Positions 1 to 8,341 of a stretch of 64,000 bases of DNA are shown here, piece by piece. The stretch is taken from NCBI RefSeq assembly GCF_030913705.1, contig NZ_CP133190.1:1426001-1490000 (forward strand), written 5' to 3'. The stretch's first letter is position 1; every line of letters begins with the position of its first letter. The notes beneath the pieces were generated by a model, which worked only from the letters and a program-made list of their open reading frames with translations, made no database searches and was not told where the DNA came from. The position numbers were made by a program, and so were the translations under genes. This DNA is from Anaerocolumna sp. MB42-C2. Its GTDB lineage: Bacteria > Bacillota > Clostridia > Lachnospirales > Lachnospiraceae.

Positions 1-662
1 CCTACGGTATTAACTACCGGCACTTTTTCAGCTTCCTGCTTGTACCATTTACATCCATCATATGCAAGACTTCCAGCTTCTCCAAGCATTGCGATTACAA
101 CTTTCGCACCCTTTTCTTTCGTTTTCTTCATGAAGTCTCTTATATACTCATCATCCTTATCATAAGAGAAAAATGCATAATCCAGATATGGTATGATAGT
201 ATCATTACTATCCTGTTCCAGTCTCTTTGAAAAATCATACACCCATATTTGTCCGGGTTGTTTCAAATTCTTTATATACCGATTTATCTTGGTCCAACGT
301 TCTGCATAAACAATATCGAAGTTTTTAATAAATTCCAGATCTTCCGGAGCGATTTCTATCTCTTCCATTGCATTTCCCTCAAAATGAAGATGCTTTTTAT
401 CTCCATCTACAAGATCCATCGTTGCCATTCCTGTTGGCCGCTCTATTCTTTTTAATATCCGAAAGGGAATCTCCCGCTCCTTTAACCGTTCTTCTAATGC
501 CTTAGCAAATACATCATTGCCAAGGATTGTCATTTCTGTTACATTTCCGCCTAAATCTTTATAGTTAAACGCAAAATCAATACTGTTTCCTGTTAAGTAA
601 TAACGATCGAGCTTATAATAGACATCAATGCAATTATCACTCATGGCAATTGCTCTTTTCAT
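1..662 (-). CDS. frlD: Fructoselysine 6-kinase-like PfkB sugar kinase (FrlD), C-terminus cut by window edge
   Basis: The frame is open from an ATG at 662 to the window edge, giving about 220 codons of a protein usually near 260-290 residues. It has the PfkB/ribokinase layout of FrlD: an N-terminal SDNCIDVY segment, a TGNSIDFAF substrate-loop region, YDFSKR near residue 150 and VIAMLGEAGS near residue 200. The C-terminal GAGD active-site loop lies beyond the edge. FrlD phosphorylates fructosyl-amino acids at C6, giving the substrate of the FrlB deglycase. The gene follows the YjbQ-like gene by 4 bp with a GGGGGA ribosome site, so it is the last visible gene of the minus-strand operon. The match to FrlD over other PfkB kinases is from remembered family features plus the frlB and frlC neighbours. 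Confidence 0.85.
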   Translation of the reverse strand, partial: MKRAIAMSDNCIDVYYKLDRYYLTGNSIDFAFNYKDLGGNVTEMTILGNDVFAKALEERLKEREIPFRILKRIERPTGMATMDLVDGDKKHLHFEGNAMEEIEIAPEDLEFIKNFDIVYAERWTKINRYIKNLKQPGQIWVYDFSKRLEQDSNDTIIPYLDYAFFSYDKDDEYIRDFMKKTKEKGAKVVIAMLGEAGSLAYDGCKWYKQEAEKVPVVNTV

Positions 663-666
663 TCTT

Positions 667-1101
667 TTATTCCCCCATTGCATAAATCATATATCTTCGA
701 TTTTTTATTCCGTCATATTCGCAGAAGTATATGTCTGCTGCATGTCCCAGCTTTAGTCTTCGGTCCATGATCGGAAATACACAATGATTACCGGTCAAAA
801 GGGATTTTAAATGTCCCGGTGCATTCCCACCAATCGTTCCATATGTGGGAAGATAATGATTGTGATTATATAGATCATTTTCAGGCGCTAATCTATCGAG
901 GGTTTCCATAATATCTTTTTCTACACATGGAAGACTTTCATTTACCGTAATCCCTGTAGTTGTATGCTCTGTAATTACGAATACCACTCCATTTTCGATG
1001 CCGCTTTCTTCAACAAAATCTCTTACGCTCTGTGTAATCTGTATCATCTCAAACTCTTTGTCCGCACAGACAGCAACTTCTTTTAATTTGAACTGCATCA
1101 T
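667..1101 (-). CDS. YjbQ/UPF0047 family protein (COG0432)
   Basis: This 144-residue protein has the full length of the family. Its signature is visible: EHTTTGITVNE near residue 47, GHLKSLLTG near residue 97 and IYFCEYDG near residue 125. Members form a small trimeric fold, and some have been reported to have a weak thiamine-phosphate-synthase-like activity; the true reaction is unclear. The start codon directly follows the TAG of the amidohydrolase gene, with GGAGG inside the end of that gene, so the two are translationally coupled. Its place inside a sugar-amine operon suggests a role with phosphorylated metabolites, but that is inference. A second ATG one codon downstream is equally possible. 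Confidence 0.85.
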   Translation of the reverse strand: MMQFKLKEVAVCADKEFEMIQITQSVRDFVEESGIENGVVFVITEHTTTGITVNESLPCVEKDIMETLDRLAPENDLYNHNHYLPTYGTIGGNAPGHLKSLLTGNHCVFPIMDRRLKLGHAADIYFCEYDGIKNRRYMIYAMGE

Positions 1102-1953
1102 CTATTCCTCCAATCCAAGAAATCTCAGTGCATTTTTATAGTTTATTTTTTCCATCGTTTCATTGGAAAAGCCAAGGCTGTCTATTCCTCTTTTACTTCT
1201 TACCGGCCGAATTCTCGGGGAATCTGATCCGAACATAATCTTATCTGCAATATTGTGTTCTACCCATAATTCTCCCATATCTTCTTTGAATACCTTGTGA
1301 AATATCTGATACGGTCCGTCAAAATTCACTAAACCTGTACTTGCATAAGCATTTTGATATTTTAAGAGCAATGCAGCTGTTACCTGAACCCACGGCCATC
1401 CCATATGAGTCAAACAGATATTGATTTCCGGGTATTTATAAAAAATCTCTTCAAAATCAATTGGGCAGGAATATTTTGCCAATGCATTTTTTTCCATGGA
1501 TAATCCCGCATGAAAAATAATTGGCTTATGATACTTTTTACAGATATCATACAGCGGAATAAGTTTTTCATCATAAGGATACATCTGAAGACGGGCTGTA
1601 TTAATAAATAAGCCTTTCAAATTCAATGTTGTAAATGCATGCTCCAAATTTTTTACTGCGTCCTTATTTCTTGGATCTGCAGATGCGAAACCAATAAAGT
1701 AATCCGAATCACATGAAACCAGCTGCGCAATCTCATCATTTGAAATAGCTGGTGCCCCTGTCTCTGCTGAGCAATCTTCTGGAAGCAGGAAAACCCTCTG
1801 TATATCTGCTAATGCATATTGCTTTTTTAAGAGTTCAATACCGGCAGGACTCATAAGATGAAAATTCATTTCATCACATCGCTGTTCAAACCTTTCTTTA
1901 TCCTGACAAATAGGCGCATAAAGCACCGGACGTATATGTGTGTCTATTACCAT
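1102..1953 (-). CDS. Amidohydrolase-2 family TIM-barrel hydrolase with altered metal site
   Basis: The 283-residue protein has the COG2159 / amidohydrolase-2 (PF04909) layout. It shows an N-terminal MVIDTHIRP, a strand ending in HAG at H148, LTHMGWPW with H183, and MFGSDSPRIRP with D244. These are the usual metal and catalytic positions of this barrel. The N-terminal pair is normally HxH; here it reads H6-I-R8, so one metal ligand is missing or replaced. Family members are decarboxylases, lactonases or hydrolases of small acids, so the substrate cannot be named. The ribosome site GGAGG is 10 bases upstream of the ATG. It sits 19 bp after the FGGY kinase and abuts the YjbQ-like gene. Confidence 0.8.
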   Translation of the reverse strand: MVIDTHIRPVLYAPICQDKERFEQRCDEMNFHLMSPAGIELLKKQYALADIQRVFLLPEDCSAETGAPAISNDEIAQLVSCDSDYFIGFASADPRNKDAVKNLEHAFTTLNLKGLFINTARLQMYPYDEKLIPLYDICKKYHKPIIFHAGLSMEKNALAKYSCPIDFEEIFYKYPEINICLTHMGWPWVQVTAALLLKYQNAYASTGLVNFDGPYQIFHKVFKEDMGELWVEHNIADKIMFGSDSPRIRPVRSKRGIDSLGFSNETMEKINYKNALRFLGLEE

Positions 1954-1972
1954 TTTTTCGAAACCTCCCGTT

Positions 1973-3520
1973 TTAATGTGTCTGCAGTCTGTGCATCAGT
2001 TCTTTATTATTCAAATATAATTCCTTATATATTTCATATTGATCTTTATAAAATTTATGATTGTACATATCGGGTGTAATAATAGTCCCTTTTGGAAGCG
2101 CATTCTGAAGTGACTTAAAATCCCGTAACGCACCACAGCCAACAGCTGCTAACATTGCATCTCCATAGGAAGAACACTGATAGTTTTCCGGTATATGAAG
2201 TGGCATTCCAGCCATATCACAGATAATCTGCATCCATGTTTTATTTTTTGTTCCTCCTCCTGCAGTAATAATCGTTTTAGGTGGTATTCCCATCTCCTTA
2301 AAAAGAATTAAATGCTGATAAGTCGAATACCCAACAGCTTCTAATGCTGCTCTGTTTATGTGCTTTCGATTATGATTTCCTTTTAGTCCGAAGAAAATTC
2401 CGCTTGCTAATGGATCCTGAATGGGACTCCGTTCTCCATAAATGTACGGAAGAATCATTAATCCATCCGAACCGGGTTTAATCTCTGCGGCTTCTTTTGC
2501 CATGATAGCATAAGCATTTTCTCCTTCGTTTTTTTCATCTTCCAATTCTTTCTGATAAAAAGTATCTCTGATCCAGCGTGTGAGTGTCCCTGCGGCATTT
2601 GTTCCATCTCCAATACAAAAGGTATTCGGAATGGTAAATACCTTTCCACCTTTAATGGTCCCATTTCCATATGGCGATCTATAATCTTTCACCAAACGAT
2701 TTACACAATAGTAATAAAACATAGAAGAACCATATTGAAAAAAAGTGGTTCCTGATTCTACAAGTCCAACACTGATGGCTTCTGAAGTAGAATCTCCAGT
2801 TCCTGTAATAACAGGTGTTCCCACGCAAAGTCCGGTTTCTTCTGCTGCCTGTTTTGTGATACCACCAATAATATCTGTTGAGTACGCACATTCAGCCAGC
2901 TGATCTGGTCTGCAAAAATGATTGCAATTTTTCTCATTTATGCTTCCATCTGCATTGTAAAGCGGCCGGAAAGACCCTTTTGCCAGGAACTGATCAATGA
3001 CATATCGTCCAGTCAGTTTTGCTGTAATATAGGAACTTCCTGTTAAAAATTTATAGGTTCTTTTATATATTTCCGGTTCATGATTCTTGATCCATAATAT
3101 CTTTGTTGCTGTGTCACCGGAACAAACAGGATGACCAAATAATCTGTATACCTCCTGTTCTCCATAATATTCATTTAACCAGCTGATTTCCTCTGTTGCT
3201 CTTGCATCGATTCCATAGAGGATAGCTGGTCGAAGCGGAGTACAGTTTGCATCCACAGGAAGGCAGTCTGTTCCAAGAGTGCTCGCTCCAACGCAAACAA
3301 TATTCTCCGGTTCAACCCCACTTTTCTGAATAAGCGATTTTGAAATTTCACAAAACTCTCTCCACCATACCTGTTGTGCATCATGCTCAAAATAGCCCGG
3401 CTTTGGATTGTCCATCGTATGATTTGCAGAGCAATCAGCTATCACTTTAAAATCATCCCCTATAAGCATTCCCCTGGATTCATAGGTACCTATATCAATT
3501 CCTAAAAAATAGCGTTTCAA
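1973..3520 (-). CDS. FGGY-family carbohydrate kinase (xylulokinase-like)
   Basis: The 515-residue protein has the length and two-domain fold signature of FGGY kinases. GIDIGTYESRG at residues 8-18 is the first phosphate loop, GTGDST near residue 241 carries the likely catalytic Asp, and ITAGGGTKNKTWMQ near residue 417 is the C-terminal signature. It phosphorylates a sugar or polyol with ATP; the substrate is unknown. The start is a TTG at 3520 preceded by AAGGAG at 8 bases; no ATG fits. It lies 12 bp after the BtpA-like gene in the same operon. Two kinases of different folds in one operon, with FrlD, suggests either two substrates or two phosphorylation steps. Confidence 0.88.
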   Translation of the reverse strand: MKRYFLGIDIGTYESRGMLIGDDFKVIADCSANHTMDNPKPGYFEHDAQQVWWREFCEISKSLIQKSGVEPENIVCVGASTLGTDCLPVDANCTPLRPAILYGIDARATEEISWLNEYYGEQEVYRLFGHPVCSGDTATKILWIKNHEPEIYKRTYKFLTGSSYITAKLTGRYVIDQFLAKGSFRPLYNADGSINEKNCNHFCRPDQLAECAYSTDIIGGITKQAAEETGLCVGTPVITGTGDSTSEAISVGLVESGTTFFQYGSSMFYYYCVNRLVKDYRSPYGNGTIKGGKVFTIPNTFCIGDGTNAAGTLTRWIRDTFYQKELEDEKNEGENAYAIMAKEAAEIKPGSDGLMILPYIYGERSPIQDPLASGIFFGLKGNHNRKHINRAALEAVGYSTYQHLILFKEMGIPPKTIITAGGGTKNKTWMQIICDMAGMPLHIPENYQCSSYGDAMLAAVGCGALRDFKSLQNALPKGTIITPDMYNHKFYKDQYEIYKELYLNNKELMHRLQTH

Positions 3521-3532
3521 CTATCCATCTCC

Positions 3533-4342
3533 TTATAGTTCAGCTCTGATTGCCTTTACAATATCCATAAATTCGTGAACACTGCTTTCATCCACCCGTT
3601 CATTAAATATCCCATCTTTTTTAAATGCAGAACCCATACATACTGCATCGGAATATTTTAGCTTGTCTCTGACATTTTTGTGATTGCATCCGGTATTGCA
3701 GAATACTGGTACATCTTTAGCTTTTGCGACTTCATATACCTTAGCCAAAATGTTATCATCCGGTTCCTCCCCGGCTGCTGCTCCTGAAACACATAAACCA
3801 TCTGCAAAATCACCAAACATAATGGATTTTGCAACTGTTCGAATATCCCTCTGTACCAGATAGGTATCAGCTTCCGGATTTACTTTGAATAACAGTTTCA
3901 TATTCTCTATTCCGAGAGCTTTCCTACGTCTGACTGCTTCTCCGCTATTCGAGTAGTAGACTCCATATTCTCCCATGTAAGCACCGGAGAAACAACTCCG
4001 TGCAAACATTGCATTTGTTGCAGCTGCCAGATCAATGGTAGCTATAGGGTTTTTTACAACATTGACACCAAATGGTACTTTGACTTCATCTTTTAGATTT
4101 CCAATGATATATGCCATTGCAGATACCGTGGCAATATCTGTAACAGGCTGATATGGCAAACTAAATTCATTTGCAAAAAGAATACCATCTACCCCACCAT
4201 TTTGAAGAGCAATAAGATCCTGTCTTGCGTGCTCTAATACCGTGTTCATGTCTCCACAGAACCCCGGGTCTCCCGGCAGTGCATCTAAATGCAGTAAAGC
4301 TATAATCGGTTTTTCTACACCGAACATTTCACACGTCCACAT
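3533..4342 (-). CDS. BtpA/SgcQ family TIM-barrel protein (COG0434)
   Basis: The 269-residue protein is full length for the BtpA/SgcQ family. Recognisable segments are IALLHLDALPGDPG near the start, GVDGILFANEFSLPY near residue 50, VPFGVNVVKNP near residue 92 and DAVCMGSAFKKDG near residue 234. BtpA was linked to photosystem I stability in cyanobacteria, whereas SgcQ-type members occur in sugar-phosphate operons of fermentative bacteria. They resemble phosphate-binding TIM barrels, but the reaction is not established. An AAGGAG ribosome site precedes the ATG, and the gene starts about 10 bp after the FrlC-like epimerase gene. Confidence 0.85.
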   Translation of the reverse strand: MWTCEMFGVEKPIIALLHLDALPGDPGFCGDMNTVLEHARQDLIALQNGGVDGILFANEFSLPYQPVTDIATVSAMAYIIGNLKDEVKVPFGVNVVKNPIATIDLAAATNAMFARSCFSGAYMGEYGVYYSNSGEAVRRRKALGIENMKLLFKVNPEADTYLVQRDIRTVAKSIMFGDFADGLCVSGAAAGEEPDDNILAKVYEVAKAKDVPVFCNTGCNHKNVRDKLKYSDAVCMGSAFKKDGIFNERVDESSVHEFMDIVKAIRAEL

Positions 4343-4352
4343 AATTTTCTCC

Positions 4353-5168
4353 TTAATTCAATTCATTTGTATTCATTTTTATCCATGCAATAATATCATC
4401 AATGGCTTTATCCGGGTCACAATAATATCGCCGGTCACAGATTTCAAAAGACACGGTTCCTTCATACCCCCGTCTCTTTATTGCTTCATAATATTCTTTC
4501 ATTGGAAAATCACCATCACCGGGAACCGTATGTCCTCTGTCATTAAAATGAATATGTTTAAGTTTTTCGCCCAGATTATTAAACCAGTCATCAACTGTTT
4601 CATCTGCATATGTCATCTGATCCAAATCAACCATTCCAACAATACTTTCAGATCCAATCTCTTTTAACATCTGTGCAATATCTTTACTTGTAATGAGAAC
4701 ATTGGTTGTAGTAGTTTTCAATTCCTCCAGTAATAACCGGACATTTTTCTTCTCACAGTATGCTGCAAGGGTAACCATCGATTCTCTGCAATACTTCCAG
4801 GCTTCCTCTCGAGAGTGGTCAAAATACCCAAAACCCGTACTGATCTGGACATTTGGGCATCCTAGAAATTCAGCTGTGTCAATTGCTCTCTGATAATAAC
4901 GGACACTTGACTCTCTTGTTAAGTTATCTGAGGTACAAAAATTTACCGGATAAGTACAGTTTTCAGGGGTCATCGCCATAACACTTAATTTACGGCGGCG
5001 TATATCTTTATCAAGATCGATTAACCTGCTAAGAGGATAATCAAACATATTTAACTGCGGAGCAGAACAATATAAATCAATACTATCAAATGGTGAGTTC
5101 TCCACCTTATCTAAGAACTTTTTAATTGGATATCTAAGATAGTGATAATTCATCGGTGCAAATTTCAT
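4353..5168 (-). CDS. frlC: Fructoselysine 3-epimerase-like sugar isomerase (FrlC type)
   Basis: The 271-residue protein is an AP-endonuclease-2 type TIM barrel matching FrlC in length and pattern. MTPENCTYPVN near residue 66 matches the substrate-side loop of FrlC, and RESS follows near residue 87. Metal-binding residues fall in LLLEEL (Glu), GMVDLDQM (Asp), HIHFNDRGH (His) and VSFEICD (Glu). FrlC interconverts fructoselysine and psicoselysine; the amino acid part here need not be lysine. GAGGC precedes the ATG by 7 bases. It lies downstream of the transporter across a 112-bp gap that holds a hairpin. Confidence is high for the fold and moderate for the exact substrate. Confidence 0.75.
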   Translation of the reverse strand: MKFAPMNYHYLRYPIKKFLDKVENSPFDSIDLYCSAPQLNMFDYPLSRLIDLDKDIRRRKLSVMAMTPENCTYPVNFCTSDNLTRESSVRYYQRAIDTAEFLGCPNVQISTGFGYFDHSREEAWKYCRESMVTLAAYCEKKNVRLLLEELKTTTTNVLITSKDIAQMLKEIGSESIVGMVDLDQMTYADETVDDWFNNLGEKLKHIHFNDRGHTVPGDGDFPMKEYYEAIKRRGYEGTVSFEICDRRYYCDPDKAIDDIIAWIKMNTNELN

Positions 5169-5200
5169 TGGTAAAGCCTCCTATATTTTCTTTCAATATA

Positions 5201-5248
5201 GGACCCCTGGCTTCCGCCGTAAAAAGCGCAGATGCCAGATTGAGGTCC
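5201..5248 (-). other. mRNA hairpin between transporter and epimerase genes
   Basis: On the minus strand GGACCT pairs with GGGTCC and, after a short bulge, CTGGC pairs with GCCAG. There is no T-run after it, so it is more likely an mRNA-stabilising or processing structure than a terminator. It would let the transporter message be kept at a different level from the enzymes. Confidence 0.4.
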
Positions 5249-5280
5249 AATTGATTATCCGGCTCATTATAAGCCAGGAT

Positions 5281-6603
5281 TTAGAATATAACTGCTCCAA
5301 TAAGTACAGCGGCTACAACTGATACTGAGGTGCATACTAAACCGGGAATCATATAGCTGTGATTCAATACAAATTTACCTATCCTGGTCGTTCCAGCGGA
5401 ATCAAACGCGATTGCTGCAACACACTGTCCGGAGGCAGGAATAAAGTAGTTGGAAGAACAGGCAATCCATCCGGCTACAATAATATTGGCAGGAAGTCCT
5501 AATGCAATACCGATTGGAACCATAATCATCGTGGTAGAAGACTGACTGGTTGTAATCGCACCGACAATAAATACTGCAACGATGTAAATCCATGGATACT
5601 GATTTGTTAACGAAGACATATTGTCTGTGATGAAAGAAGCCTGATCACCGATAAATGTATTTACTAACCAGCAGAGGCCGAATGCTAAAACAACGGCGAA
5701 CATACCGGTACGAAAAACTGGCTGATCCAATACTTTGTTACTGTCAAGTTTGGTTAAAAGAATCATAACAGCCGCTGCAACTAACATGAAGATTTCAATT
5801 ACTGTAGTTAATGGTAATTTGGTGCCATCATCATCAATAACAGGAACGAGCTGTTTTACTGCACCTAATAATACAATGCCCACCATTGCAGTTAAGAAAA
5901 TTGCTACAGAAAGTTTAGCTTCTTTAGTAGTTTTCTTTTCTTCAATATGCTTCTTCGTAAAGTCTTCTATCTGCCCTGAAGCAACACGCGCCTGGAATTC
6001 CGGATCATCTTCAAGCTCTTTTCCCTTTTTGATTACAGCTAATGCAGCTGCAACAGTTCCGATTAAAGTTGCTGGAATACAAACAAGCAACAGCGTGAAG
6101 ATATTAACCTGTGTATAAGGCGATTCTGCCATAAAAGCGAGAATACCAACGGTTGCTGCAGAAATCGGACATGCTGTAATTGCTTGCTGAGATGAAACAA
6201 TAGATGCTGAAATTGGACGTTCCGGACGAACTCCCGTATCAATAGCAATTTCATTTATTACCGGAAGTAAGCTATATACAATGTGCCCGGTACCACACAT
6301 AAATGTAAATATGTATGATACAATTGGCGCCAAGATTGTGATAAGCTTCGGATTTTTACGAAGAATCTTCTCTGCTATCTTAACTAAGAAATCCAGGCCG
6401 CCGCATGCCTGCATGGTGGCTGCTGCACAGATGACTGCTATCATGATCAGAATGACTGTGATTGGCGGATCTGAAGGCTTAACATGTAAAATAAAAGTCA
6501 TAATGAGCATTCCAATACCACCGGCCATTGCCAGGAATGTTCCCCCCTTACGTACTCCCAAGAAAATAATTGCAAGGACAATAATCAATTCAATCCAAAA
6601 CAT
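5281..6603 (-). CDS. DcuA/DcuB-family C4-dicarboxylate-type transporter, probable Amadori-acid importer
   Basis: The 440-residue protein is a polytopic membrane protein with about 10-12 hydrophobic segments. GTGHIVYSLLPVI at about 104-116 and RPERPISASIVSSQQAITA at about 126-144 match the conserved core of DcuA/DcuB carriers. These carriers move C4-dicarboxylates or aspartate across the membrane. The chosen ATG at 6603 has GAGGAGGG 6-7 bases upstream; an in-frame ATG 24 codons earlier lacks such a site. The setting with deglycase, epimerase and kinase genes of Amadori catabolism implies a fructosyl-amino acid as substrate. From memory, Salmonella's fructose-asparagine transporter FraA also belongs to the Dcu family. 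A fructosyl-aspartate or fructosyl-asparagine substrate is my inference. Confidence 0.85.
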   Translation of the reverse strand: MFWIELIIVLAIIFLGVRKGGTFLAMAGGIGMLIMTFILHVKPSDPPITVILIMIAVICAAATMQACGGLDFLVKIAEKILRKNPKLITILAPIVSYIFTFMCGTGHIVYSLLPVINEIAIDTGVRPERPISASIVSSQQAITACPISAATVGILAFMAESPYTQVNIFTLLLVCIPATLIGTVAAALAVIKKGKELEDDPEFQARVASGQIEDFTKKHIEEKKTTKEAKLSVAIFLTAMVGIVLLGAVKQLVPVIDDDGTKLPLTTVIEIFMLVAAAVMILLTKLDSNKVLDQPVFRTGMFAVVLAFGLCWLVNTFIGDQASFITDNMSSLTNQYPWIYIVAVFIVGAITTSQSSTTMIMVPIGIALGLPANIIVAGWIACSSNYFIPASGQCVAAIAFDSAGTTRIGKFVLNHSYMIPGLVCTSVSVVAAVLIGAVIF

Positions 6604-6715
6604 TGTGGACCCTCCTCTAATTGAGTAATTTTTGATTTGTTCGTTTTTAAAGATGGTGCGCACATCCTTAGCCATTAATACTCCGCAATCTTTATTCTCC
6701 GTTTACTCGAGATAC

Positions 6716-6758
6716 TATATTGTATTATTTTGTATTGCTTTGTATATAATACAATATA
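6716..6758. promoter_or_regulatory. Paired GntR operators at transporter operon promoter
   Basis: TATATTGTATTA at 6716-6727 is the exact reverse complement of TAATACAATATA at 6747-6758, so two 12-base sites face each other. The same 12-mer occurs exactly at 8196-8207 in the deglycase/regulator intergenic region. The 6747-6758 copy covers the -10 of the transporter promoter. Repression by the divergent GntR/HutC protein at 8342 is the simplest reading. Confidence 0.75.
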
Positions 6759-6781
6759 TGTTTTTCTTTTACCTTTGTCAA
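6753..6781 (-). promoter_or_regulatory. Sigma-A promoter of the transporter operon
   Basis: On the minus strand TTGACA (6776-6781) and TATATT (6753-6758) are separated by 17 bases. The -10 lies within an operator copy, and the leader to the transporter ATG is about 140 bases. Confidence 0.75.
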
Positions 6782-6949
6782 TCATGAAAATTTGTTTTCT
6801 CTGTATTGAACAAAGAATAAAATTTGTTTTTAGCTGTTTTTCACAAAAATAATACATTATAATACTTTTAATATTTTTGATATATCTGCTAAATTCTTTT
6901 CAGATACCAATCAAGCGCCTCTACCAGGACTCCTTAAAAATGAAAAAGA

Positions 6950-7000
6950 GTCTGACGCGCTGTCACGACAGTGACATCTTCCTTAAGCGCGTCATGTGCA
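6950..7000 (-). other. GC-rich nested hairpin between deglycase and transporter transcripts
   Basis: GACGCGC (from 6953) pairs with GCGCGTC (to 6993), and inside it TGTCAC pairs with GTGACA. On the minus strand the stem is followed by CTCTTTTTCATTTTT, so it could be an additional terminator. Its higher GC content sets it apart from the AT-rich surroundings. Confidence 0.45.
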
Positions 7001-7014
7001 TCCTGCCGGTCGGG

Positions 7015-7088
7015 CTTTTTGTGCAATAGGACGCAATTTCCTATTGCACAAAAAAGTCTCAGTGGGAAAATTCTCTCCGCACTGAGAC
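7015..7088 (-). terminator. Double rho-independent terminator of the deglycase gene
   Basis: The first hairpin (about 7056-7088) pairs GTCTCAGTG with CACTGAGAC and is followed on the minus strand by six Ts. A second hairpin next to it (about 7016-7053) pairs TGTGCAATAGG with CCTATTGCACA, with A/T tracts on both sides. The deglycase message should therefore end before the transporter promoter. Confidence 0.8.
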
Positions 7089-7121
7089 AATACAAACACT
7101 TTCCAGCAAAGGGAATTAATT

Positions 7122-8135
7122 TTAGTATTCAACTTTCCACATATAACGACGTGTTGATAGGGGATGTTGACGGTTTGTTGCCAGCTCATGATTATATATT
7201 GGATATATATTATTAAACAAAGAATGATTAAAGTAGTCTACAACAGATACATCAATTGTAGACAGCCCAAGTTCCTTTGCATCCAGGACTTCAATACGCT
7301 TAGCATATTTTTTAAGAAAAGTAAGTGCTCTTTGATCTAAAGTACGCGTAGACCCTTCAGAAATCTGTATCATAAATGGTCTATTTGCATCTGTGATTTC
7401 AAAAGGTCCATGGAAATATTCTCCTGTATGGATACTGCTGGAATCAAGCCATTGCATTTCCATAAAGATACAGATACTTTCCATATAAGCTGCACCGTAA
7501 CTTGCACCACTTCCCATGGTATAGATAACAGTGTCATCTTTATACTCTTTTGCAAATGAGACCGCACGTTCTGACACATGGACACGTGCTTTACGAATGA
7601 TATTGGTAATCATTCCTGCACCCTCATAAAATTTGTCGTAATTCTCATAACCCTCTTCTGACTGTGCAAGAAGTTCCACTGCAACGTAAAGTGCACACAT
7701 TGTTTTTTCACCGGAATAATCAATATCACCTTTAAGATGATCCGGGCTGGCATCAAATGAATATAATACAATATAATCACCAAATTCAATAATTTCAGAC
7801 TCTTCAAGCCAGGTTAAAATAATTACAGATGCTCCCATCATTTTCCCTAACTTTGCAGCTTCAATTGTTTCGGGCGTATTACCTTTGTGGCAGGCAAGAA
7901 CAATAATTGAATTCACACCAAAATCTTTTGGAGTGCTGTGAACAAATTCATTACTATTAATCCACGCAGATTTAATAGTTGCGCTTTCTTTCTCCATAAA
8001 AGTTTTTGCTGGATAAAGGGCTCCTAAAGATCCTCCGCATCCTACGAAGTAAAGTGATTTAATCCCACCCTTATCTTTCTTTTCTTCTAAGATTTCCGTA
8101 ATAATTGATTTAATCTCTGCACTTTTGTATGTCAT
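7122..8135 (-). CDS. frlB: Fructosyl-amino acid 6-phosphate deglycase, SIS domain (FrlB family)
   Basis: The 337-residue protein has two SIS domains like FrlB, FraB and GlmS isomerase halves. YFVGCGGSLGALYPAK at about 29-44 is the sugar-phosphate loop, ACHKGNTPET at 81-90 follows, GEYFHGPFEI at 238-247 is the second-domain active-site segment, and the end HPLSTRRYMWKVEY is typical of FrlB-type deglycases. It should split fructosyl-amino acid 6-phosphate into glucose 6-phosphate and the free amino acid in the cytosol. AAAAGGAG lies 7 bases before the ATG. It is a single-gene transcript facing the GntR gene, with its own terminator. The amino acid moiety cannot be read from sequence. Confidence 0.85.
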   Translation of the reverse strand: MTYKSAEIKSIITEILEEKKDKGGIKSLYFVGCGGSLGALYPAKTFMEKESATIKSAWINSNEFVHSTPKDFGVNSIIVLACHKGNTPETIEAAKLGKMMGASVIILTWLEESEIIEFGDYIVLYSFDASPDHLKGDIDYSGEKTMCALYVAVELLAQSEEGYENYDKFYEGAGMITNIIRKARVHVSERAVSFAKEYKDDTVIYTMGSGASYGAAYMESICIFMEMQWLDSSSIHTGEYFHGPFEITDANRPFMIQISEGSTRTLDQRALTFLKKYAKRIEVLDAKELGLSTIDVSVVDYFNHSLFNNIYPIYNHELATNRQHPLSTRRYMWKVEY

Positions 8136-8191
8136 TGATTCTCTCCTTTTAATGTTTTATGTTTGTTTTGTATTTCAAATATTATAGCATT

Positions 8192-8220
8192 AATATAATA
8201 CAATATAATACTTTTGTCAA
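8192..8220 (-). promoter_or_regulatory. Deglycase promoter with GntR operator in the spacer
   Basis: On the minus strand TTGACA (8215-8220) and TATATT (8192-8197) are 17 bases apart. The operator TAATACAATATA (8196-8207, plus strand) sits in the spacer and overlaps the -10. A further near-copy, TATTACAATATA with one mismatch, lies at 8277-8288 close to the regulator start, suggesting autoregulation. Confidence 0.75.
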
Positions 8221-8341
8221 TTCTTTATTTGTTTTATGAATAAAAAATTATTTTTATATACATTCGTAGTGAAATGTATTACAATATATTTGTTAATACA
8301 TTTAATCAATTTTATTCTATCAGACACAGAAAGGTTTATAT

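Noticed and set aside
249..455. Open frame opposite the FrlD-like gene
   Set aside because: It is an antisense shadow of a clear PfkB kinase frame that runs off the window edge.
6604..6675. 24-residue N-terminal extension of the Dcu-type transporter
   Set aside because: The extension is not membrane-like, and the ATG at 6603 has a strong GAGGAGGG site while the upstream ATG does not.
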